From Parcubacteria bacterium C7867-004 (GTDB lineage Bacteria > Patescibacteria > Paceibacteria > UBA9973 > UBA2103): 64,000 nucleotides of DNA. The notes below the pieces were generated by a model that was given only the letters and a program-made list of their open reading frames with translations, did not search any database and was not told the origin of the DNA. This document shows, in pieces, positions 59,021 through 64,000 of this stretch; the first letter of the stretch is position 1, and every line of letters begins with the position of its first letter. Location: NCBI GenBank assembly GCA_001189075.1, contig LFCN01000006.1, positions 496,001 to 560,000 on the forward strand, read 5' to 3'. Position numbers and translations under genes: made by a program.

Positions 59021-60114
59021 CCAACGATCTTGAAGATATCGTGTGCCGTAACTACCACCATAAGGAGAATGAGAAATGCAAACCCGACTGCGTTCACCGC
59101 GTTAGCAAATGCAGGCTTTATGGGGCGGCGAGTAATAGCTTCGATGATAACGAAAAGGAGCCTGCCGCCGTCGAGCGCCGGTATAGGAAGCAGATTGATG
59201 AGTGCGAGGTTTATCGAGATGAGCGCCGTTATGGAAAGGAGTGCTGCAAGGCCGTCGCTTGATGCAATGCCCACCGCACCCGCGATGCCAATCGGTCCCG
59301 ATACCTGAGCCAGGTCAGCCGTGAGCGTGAAGATGCTACCAAAGAAGTGCGCGAGCGCTACCGCCGTGTCTTTCGTAAGCTGCCACGTAAGCAGAAGCGC
59401 TTCCCAGGGAGCCTCAAGCAGCGGCACCTTAACCGTACCGATGGTAGCGAGCCCGATGCCTAGCGCATAGCGTTCAGGAGCGCTGGCGATGATTCCCTTA
59501 TTCGGCGTAACCGACACCGTCTTCACTTCGCTTCCGTGCTTAACGGAAAGCTCAAGAGGAGCATCAGCGCCCTCCTCGTTTATGAGCGCCATGAACAGCG
59601 TCGGATCGGGTCCCGCGTAGGTGCCACCTGCGGCTGTCGATGAGACGATCACGTCTCCGGGAACCAGTCCCGCGATGCCGGCCGGAGAATCCGGAAGCAC
59701 GCTTGCGATCGCAAGCTGCGCATCCGGCGCTTTCGCTACTTCCTCGGGAGAAAGCGCGCGCGTCGTCCCGAGCGCGAGCACGACGGTAAGCAGAAGGAAC
59801 GCGAAGAAGAGGTTCATGGCGATGCCTGCCACGAGCACGAGTGCCTGGAGGCTTCGAGGCTTCGCCGTGAATGCGCGCGGGTCAGGATCTACTCCTACTT
59901 CAGGGTCTTCCCCATGGATCTTCACGAATCCCCCGAACGGAAGCCAGTTAAAGGTGTACTCCGTCTCGCCGAACTTCTTTCCCCATACCTTAGGCGGGTA
60001 GCCGAGCCCAAACTCATCCACGCGCATCCCCGAAAGCTTCGCTACGACGAAATGCCCGAACTCATGCACGACGATGAGCGCGACCAGTACAAGTATGAAA
60101 ATGACTATGGTCAT
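59017..60114 (-). CDS. rseP: Site-2 protease (RseP family)
   Basis: Intramembrane zinc metalloprotease, 365 residues. HEFGHF near residue 18 holds the zinc His pair and catalytic Glu, one PDZ domain in the middle (VLPDSPAGIAGLVPGDVIVSS) and LLPIPALDGGRLLF near the end supplies the third ligand. Substrate unknown. Coupled to frr by a 4-nt overlap. Confidence 0.94.
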   Translation of the reverse strand: MTIVIFILVLVALIVVHEFGHFVVAKLSGMRVDEFGLGYPPKVWGKKFGETEYTFNWLPFGGFVKIHGEDPEVGVDPDPRAFTAKPRSLQALVLVAGIAMNLFFAFLLLTVVLALGTTRALSPEEVAKAPDAQLAIASVLPDSPAGIAGLVPGDVIVSSTAAGGTYAGPDPTLFMALINEEGADAPLELSVKHGSEVKTVSVTPNKGIIASAPERYALGIGLATIGTVKVPLLEAPWEALLLTWQLTKDTAVALAHFFGSIFTLTADLAQVSGPIGIAGAVGIASSDGLAALLSITALISINLALINLLPIPALDGGRLLFVIIEAITRRPIKPAFANAVNAVGFAFLILLMVVVTAHDIFKIVG

Positions 60115-60665
60115 ACGGAGATCTCCGTTTCCTTACGCTTGCCGAGGCCGTCGAGCGCTTCGTTGGCAGCATCGATCTTCTTCTGGACCTGCTCCTTGAA
60201 GCGGGTTACCTCGTCCTTGCCCATGCCACCTTCTTTCTCCGCCGCATCGATCGCTTTGAGGGTATCGGTACGATGTCCGCGAAGCGTTACGCGCGCAGTC
60301 TCTACTTTATCCCCTGCCACCTTGAGGAGCATGGTGCGGCGCTCCGCCGTGAGCTCCGGGAACGTGACGCGCAAACCAACTTCGTCGGTGGCGACCCCGA
60401 TGCCGAGGTCCGCGTCCTGTATCGCCTTCTCGATGTTCTTCGTGAGGTCCTTGTCCCACGGCACGACGCGCAGCGTTCGGGAGTCCTCGATGGTTACCGA
60501 CGCGATCTGATTCACCGCCTGACGGGTGCCGTATGCCTCGGGCTTTATGGAGTCGAGAATGGAAGGAGTCGCACGGCCCGTGCGTACACCGGAAAGCTCG
60601 CGGACCAGCCACTCTTCGGTCTCCTTGATAGCGGAGTCGAGCTTCGAGAAATCGAATGATGCCAT
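60111..60665 (-). CDS. frr: Ribosome recycling factor
   Basis: 184 residues. VRTGRATPSILDSIKPEAYG and the C-terminal TRFKEQVQKKIDAANEALDG helix are typical. Minus-strand TGG-TACACT lies 8 nt before ATG 60665, so the longer upstream frame is rejected. Confidence 0.96.
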   Translation of the reverse strand: MASFDFSKLDSAIKETEEWLVRELSGVRTGRATPSILDSIKPEAYGTRQAVNQIASVTIEDSRTLRVVPWDKDLTKNIEKAIQDADLGIGVATDEVGLRVTFPELTAERRTMLLKVAGDKVETARVTLRGHRTDTLKAIDAAEKEGGMGKDEVTRFKEQVQKKIDAANEALDGLGKRKETEISV

Positions 60666-60699
60666 TGGAGTTGAGTGTACCAGAAAATGGCGGGGTATA

Positions 60700-60727
60700 A
60701 AAAATGCGAAGCCGGGACTTCGCATTC
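60700..60727 (-). terminator. Minus-strand terminator
   Basis: TGCGAAG with CTTCGCA (8-nt region between), followed on the minus strand by TTTTTTAT. Ends the 60740-61075 gene. Confidence 0.85.
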
Positions 60728-60739
60728 ATCCTTAAACCG

Positions 60740-61075
60740 TCACGCTTGAACGGCCTCCTCAGACGGTTCTTCTTCGGCAATGCCGAAGATCCGGTCCAGG
60801 ATCTCGTAGGTGCAGGCCTCGGCCGTGACCTCGACGAAACGCTCCTTGTTCACGATCGCAGCCGTCGCGTCCAGTCGGTACTTCTGGCCTTTCGGGTCGT
60901 TGGCGACCTTGCCGCGTGCCATCCTGAGGCACTGCTCCTGGACGACGATGACTTTCCCGATGTCGTCCGGGAACAGGGCCTCGGCGGACGCCTCCTGTCC
61001 GCGGGCGGGATGAGCGGTCGCGAGCGAAAGGGCCGCGAGACCTGCGAAGCCGACCAAAAGGATCTTACATTTCAT
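60740..61075 (-). CDS. Small exported protein
   Basis: 111 residues: signal peptide (cleavage near ARGQ-EAS, about 29), mature part helical and acidic with two Cys (VQEQCLRMA and EACTYEIL) that could form a disulphide. Not recognised. GGGGAG lies 8 nt before the ATG. A 9-codon frame (ATG 61093) stops 5 nt inside the gene start and may couple translation. Extended -10 TGG-TATAAC upstream on the minus strand. Confidence 0.68.
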   Translation of the reverse strand: MKCKILLVGFAGLAALSLATAHPARGQEASAEALFPDDIGKVIVVQEQCLRMARGKVANDPKGQKYRLDATAAIVNKERFVEVTAEACTYEILDRIFGIAEEEPSEEAVQA

Positions 61076-61138
61076 CCTGAGCGCTCCCCAACATTCGGAC
61101 AAGCACCTGCCTGTCCGTCGGAACGTTATACCACGTTT

Positions 61139-61834
61139 TTAGGAGGCGCGGAGCGTCGTCGGTATAATGATGAGGAGATGCTCGAAGATGAGCTTCAGAG
61201 GTGCCGCACGATCATGAAGCATCGGCGCGAATCGGTCGAGGTCCCGGAGCAGGAGCGTAAGCTCTTCCGAGTCCTTCTTTGTGCGCGCCATATATGCCGT
61301 ACGTGTTATCCCTTCCAGAAGTCCTACGGCAGCCAGCCGCGCCGCCTGCTTCTCTTCGTCCTTGTCGGACTTCGTCCGCAGTAAAAGCTTCGCGACCAAC
61401 TTCTCGCGCTCTCCTTGATCAGCGTTTAGAAATGCGACCGCTTCCTCTGACACAAGTGTGGCCTTCTGGGATACCCCAGGAAGTTTGATGAGCCGGGAGC
61501 GCAACGTCGGGAGCAAAATTCCCTCGGACGGGACGATGAGGATGAGCGTCGTTCTCTCGGGAGGCTCCTCGAATACCTTGAGGAGCGCATTCTGTGCTTC
61601 ATGGAAGATGCGGGCGACCGCGAGGATAATCACCTTCTGGTCGCCGGCGATGGATCCCTGCATCGCGACCTCTCCTACGCGCCTGGCGTCCGCCACCGAG
61701 AAGAGCCCGAAGGAAAGCTGGGCGATATCGGGGTTCGCCTGAGGATCCATGCCGAGTTCCCGCTCCGCATACGCGAGCGAGGCGGCTATTCCCTCCTTCT
61801 GATCGCCTGAATAGACATACGCATGGTGCGCCAT
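61139..61834 (-). CDS. holB: DNA polymerase III delta-prime-like clamp-loader subunit
   Basis: 231 residues. FHEAQNALLKVFEEPPERTTLILIV and LPTLRSRL (the conserved EEPP and SRC-type region) identify the clamp-loader family. It lacks a Walker A motif and is shorter than typical HolB, as expected of a non-ATPase subunit. TACAAT on the minus strand is 6 nt before ATG 61834; the longer frame is rejected. Confidence 0.85.
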   Translation of the reverse strand: MAHHAYVYSGDQKEGIAASLAYAERELGMDPQANPDIAQLSFGLFSVADARRVGEVAMQGSIAGDQKVIILAVARIFHEAQNALLKVFEEPPERTTLILIVPSEGILLPTLRSRLIKLPGVSQKATLVSEEAVAFLNADQGEREKLVAKLLLRTKSDKDEEKQAARLAAVGLLEGITRTAYMARTKKDSEELTLLLRDLDRFAPMLHDRAAPLKLIFEHLLIIIPTTLRAS

Positions 61835-61889
61835 TGCCCTATTGTACGCGGTGGTAGACTGGTTCCATAGCTCTAACGCTTTCATTCCT

Positions 61890-62366
61890 ATGAACACCAA
61901 GATAATCACCGGTATCGCTGTCGTAATCGCTCTCCTGGTCGTCGGCTGGTGGTACTGGACCTATCTCGCACCCCGCGCGCTCGCTCCTACCCAAGAGATG
62001 GCGACGACAACCGAAGAAGGCAGCGTAAACGAGGTTGCGAACACTACTGACGCTTTCAAGGCCAAGCTCGCCGGCGACTGGCGCAGCAAGGACGACGCGA
62101 AGTTCACGCGCCAGTTCTCGGCCGACGGGACCGTTGTCGATCGATACCAAGGGAATGATGACGCTACCGTCACCGGCGAGTGGTCGATCGTCGCCGACCC
62201 TTCAAAAGAAGCGATACCGCTCCCGGTCGTGAAGGACGCGAAGATCGTTAAGATCGAGTTCCCCGAAGAAGCGCTCTACTTCGCAGTGAACGGCCTTACC
62301 GAAACCGATCTCTCCATGATCTACCTCACCGGCAACGGCACTCTCGAGTTCTCGAGGGTTCGCTAA
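61890..62366 (+). CDS. Membrane-anchored lipocalin-like protein
   Basis: 158 residues: N-terminal helix (IITGIAVVIALLVVGWWYW), a Thr/Glu-rich linker and a C-terminal beta domain with LAGDWRSKDDAKFTRQFSADGTVVDRY, the W.s....F..DGT pattern of lipocalin-like/META-like domains. Function unknown. ATG 61890 is chosen over an upstream start that overlaps the divergent holB promoter. Confidence 0.72.
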   Translation: MNTKIITGIAVVIALLVVGWWYWTYLAPRALAPTQEMATTTEEGSVNEVANTTDAFKAKLAGDWRSKDDAKFTRQFSADGTVVDRYQGNDDATVTGEWSIVADPSKEAIPLPVVKDAKIVKIEFPEEALYFAVNGLTETDLSMIYLTGNGTLEFSRVR

Positions 62367-62385
62367 GAATTCATCCAATGCGCCA

Positions 62386-62416
62386 AAAGAGCCCGTAGAT
62401 ACGGTCTCTTTTTATT
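62386..62416 (+). terminator. Intrinsic terminator
   Basis: AGAG-CCGTA pairs with TACGG-CTCT, 2-nt loop, then TTTTTATTT. Confidence 0.85.
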
Positions 62417-62444
62417 TGACTTATATAGATATACGTGCTATATT
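62416..62444 (+). promoter_or_regulatory. Strong promoter
   Basis: TTGACT (62416-62421), 17-nt A/T-rich spacer, TGC-TATATT (62439-62444). An ACCTA/TAGGT hairpin lies in the 5' UTR. Confidence 0.78.
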
Positions 62445-62503
62445 GTATTCGAACCTAGACTTCGGTCGTAGGTGAGCCCTTCAACAAATGGAAAGGACGG
62501 ATA

Positions 62504-63118
62504 ATGACCGTCGTTACGAGCATCACGGCCCTGCGTCACGGAAACGCAGAGAGGAAAGTCGACACCGGTAACACCCGGGACGACGACCTTGTTCGCCGAC
62601 TCTCGGAAACCGGCGTCGCCCAGGCCAAAAACAAGACGGACCTGTTCAACCAGGAGACCGCCACGGTCCTCACCTCGCCGGCGCTCCGCGCGCAATACAC
62701 GGCGGAGCTCGTCTGCGACAACGTCGTGATCAAGGCCACCCACATCCTCCCCGAGCTCTACACGCCCGTCGGCAAGGATGGCGAACGTCTGGACGCCGAC
62801 TTCGAACGGCTCGGATACGCTCCGGCGGCGACCTACCTCGCCCAGGACACGTTCGGGGCGTGGCGCCGCTTCGAAGCGACGGCCGGCAAGGCCATCGCCT
62901 CCAAGATCCAGTCCGCGAGCGACGGCAACATCAACGACTTCGTGGTCGGCGGCCATGCCGTCTACACGAACGTGGCCATCGCCGGCGCGCTCTACGAACT
63001 CGGGTACGAAGTGCCCGACTACGTGATCAAGGTGATCTACGCGCTCGAGCTCCCCGAAGTCGGGGCGTTCACGATCACCTTCATCGACGGCAAGTTCGCC
63101 TCGCTGGAGATCTTCTAG
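62504..63118 (+). CDS. Histidine phosphatase family protein
   Basis: 204 residues. LRHGNAE (RHG at 11-13) holds the phosphorylated His; LVRRLSETGVAQAKN and VLTSPALRAQYTAELV follow the SixA/phosphoglycerate-mutase order, and VGGHAVY gives the second His. AAAGGA lies 7-8 nt before the ATG. Substrate unknown. An accessory unit with its own promoter and terminator. Confidence 0.85.
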   Translation: MTVVTSITALRHGNAERKVDTGNTRDDDLVRRLSETGVAQAKNKTDLFNQETATVLTSPALRAQYTAELVCDNVVIKATHILPELYTPVGKDGERLDADFERLGYAPAATYLAQDTFGAWRRFEATAGKAIASKIQSASDGNINDFVVGGHAVYTNVAIAGALYELGYEVPDYVIKVIYALELPEVGAFTITFIDGKFASLEIF

Positions 63119-63156
63119 TCTCCGGTACCTTTCCACCAACAAGCACCTTCACTACG

Positions 63157-63196
63157 AGGGCCCCGCACACACTACGCGGGGCCCTTTCTGCATATA
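63157..63196 (+). terminator. Intrinsic terminator
   Basis: GGGCCCCGC with GCGGGGCCC, 9-bp GC-only stem, then TTTCTG. Confidence 0.85.
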
Positions 63197-63207
63197 TCTG
63201 AAAGTAT

Positions 63208-63235
63208 TTGACATTCCTTAACTTCGAGGGATACT
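63208..63235 (+). promoter_or_regulatory. Promoter with consensus -35
   Basis: TTGACA (63208-63213), 16-nt spacer, GATACT (63230-63235). Confidence 0.7.
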
Positions 63236-63285
63236 TGCACTGACGAGGCCTTCACCGCTCGTCTGCGCAATCTAAGGAGATTCCT

Positions 63286-63639
63286 GTGCGCACGGTAACC
63301 CGGACTGCTCTTTGTGTACTCGCTATCGCGGTCTACGGATTACCTGCCCGCGCGCAGGAAGATCCGAAGGACGCCCTCGCGAGGGCTGTCTTCTCCTCGA
63401 ATGGCGTGACCTACGTGCCCGACCCTGACCGCTTCTATCTCTCTGGTTCGGAGATGGACCGGCGGACTCTGAACCTGAGGCCGTGGTCGCCCGAACAGCC
63501 CGACTGGCGGGCGAATGTTGGGCTCCGCGACAAGAACGGTAACCCGAAGCGTCCCTGGATCGAGCGGCTTGAACCGATCGGTGCGCGACCGAAGGTCTCC
63601 TTCGGCGCAACAGTCACCCGCGCCATACCCAAATCATGA
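63286..63639 (+). CDS. Small exported hypothetical protein
   Basis: 117 residues from a GTG with AAGGAG 7 nt upstream. Signal peptide (MRTVTRTALCVLAIAVYGL, cleavage after ARA near 23), then a polar Pro/Arg-rich mature part with RPWSPEQPDWRANVGLRDKN. Not recognised. Confidence 0.68.
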   Translation: MRTVTRTALCVLAIAVYGLPARAQEDPKDALARAVFSSNGVTYVPDPDRFYLSGSEMDRRTLNLRPWSPEQPDWRANVGLRDKNGNPKRPWIERLEPIGARPKVSFGATVTRAIPKS

Positions 63640-63670
63640 GCTCGTCCTCACCGGCGGGCTCTTTTCTTTT
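63639..63670 (+). terminator. Intrinsic terminator
   Basis: GAGC-CG-CC with GGCGGGCTC, then TTTTCTTTTA, right after the stop. Confidence 0.75.
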
Positions 63671-64000
63671 ATCCCGCTCGCTCGAGTACCCGCACCATTC
63701 CCGTATTCGCATCTACCTCGAGCAGATCGCCGTCCTTGAACACTTGTGTGGCGAACTTAGTGCCGATGATGCAGGGCTTCTTCATCTCGCGAGACACGAT
63801 GGCTGCATGCGAGAGCATGCCGCCGATATCGGTGACTATCGCACAGGAGCGCTGCATGAGCAGGACGAAATCGGGCGTCGTCATCGTGGTGACGAGCACG
63901 TCGCCCTGTTCCATCTTCCCGAACTCGTCGAGGTTCATGATCACCTTCGCCCGCCCCTGGACATTTCCCTTGTTCGCGATCTGTCCCTTGAGTTCGGTGG
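63669..64000 (-). CDS. PEP-utilising enzyme mobile domain, C-terminal part
   Basis: The last 110 residues of a gene that continues past the right edge (the frame is open to base 64000). ELKGQIANKGNVQGRAKVI, then MEQGDVLVTTMTTPDFVLLMQ and DIGGMLSHAAIVSRE with the phosphorylatable His, and KPCIIGT: the swivelling domain of PEP synthase / pyruvate phosphate dikinase. In CPR such domains also occur in proteins joined to other modules, so the full enzyme cannot be named. An internal ATG at 63944 is not the start. Confidence 0.88.
   Translation of the reverse strand, partial: TELKGQIANKGNVQGRAKVIMNLDEFGKMEQGDVLVTTMTTPDFVLLMQRSCAIVTDIGGMLSHAAIVSREMKKPCIIGTKFATQVFKDGDLLEVDANTGMVRVLERAG

Noticed and set aside
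1..64000. CRISPR arrays, IS elements, prophage or integrase genes
   Set aside because: No regular direct repeats, transposase motifs (DDE, HUH) or integrase signatures were seen.

Overview
The window looks like a chromosomal stretch of a Candidate Phyla Radiation (Patescibacteria) bacterium, most likely of the Parcubacteria group. The pointers are a compact layout with many 4-30 nt gene overlaps, a short archaeal-type AspRS, a ProRS too short to hold the usual editing insertion, an AspRS/GluRS set that fits indirect amidation, bL9 present (reported missing from some other CPR lineages), many near-leaderless mRNAs, and typical CPR surface proteins. TGA acts as an ordinary stop throughout (many ATGA overlaps), which argues against Gracilibacteria/Absconditabacteria. 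Taxonomy is inference from gene content only.

Layout. 1-1.1 kb: end of a surface subtilase. 1.2-11.4 kb: trpS; aspS-pepA-scpA-ASCH-hydrolase; uppP; scpB-DD-carboxypeptidase-mraY; a Rid protein. 12-18 kb: ftsW, murG-gltX-M23 hydrolase. 18-24.7 kb: DUF1295 membrane protein, AlkA-type glycosylase, small exported proteins, LexA, an orphan HemN-like radical SAM enzyme. 24.7-25.4 kb: no gene, but strong inverted repeats. 25.4-36.9 kb: small genes, LOG protein, exonuclease, ribosomal proteins L27, L9 and L21, S41 protease, CorA-like protein, cysS, dnaB-recR. 37-46 kb: rmuC, kinase-like protein, P-type ATPase, YqeY, MFS, truB. 46.3-51.1 kb (minus strand): tRNA-Glu, murF, ftsI, FtsL-like protein, rsmH, mraZ (half of a split dcw cluster). 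51.2-52.7 kb: two adjacent plus-strand cassettes with amino-acid leader peptides. 52.7-58.3 kb (minus): greA and the rod-shape operon proS-mreB-mreC-mreD-mrdA. 58.4-64 kb: rseP, frr, holB-like, several small cassettes, and the end of a PEP-utilising enzyme.

How it works together. Most core genes make a division and envelope set: lipid-carrier recycling (uppP), lipid II synthesis (mraY, murG, murF), septal and lateral synthases (ftsW, ftsI, mrdA, mreBCD), remodelling enzymes, chromosome condensation (scpA, scpB) and aminoacyl-tRNA supply. These genes usually start 6-14 nt after a -10 box, so they are nearly leaderless.

About nineteen accessory genes, mostly unrecognised, have a different build: usually a promoter with -35 and -10, often a hairpin in the 5' UTR, a Shine-Dalgarno site, one short gene and a private terminator. 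Two neighbours among them (51.24-51.94 and 51.96-52.69 kb) also carry a leaderless leader peptide, one rich in Trp/Tyr/Phe and one in Ile/Leu/Val, each with mutually exclusive antiterminator and terminator helices. They look like ribosome-mediated attenuators wired to unknown proteins instead of biosynthetic enzymes, and are the most interesting signal here.
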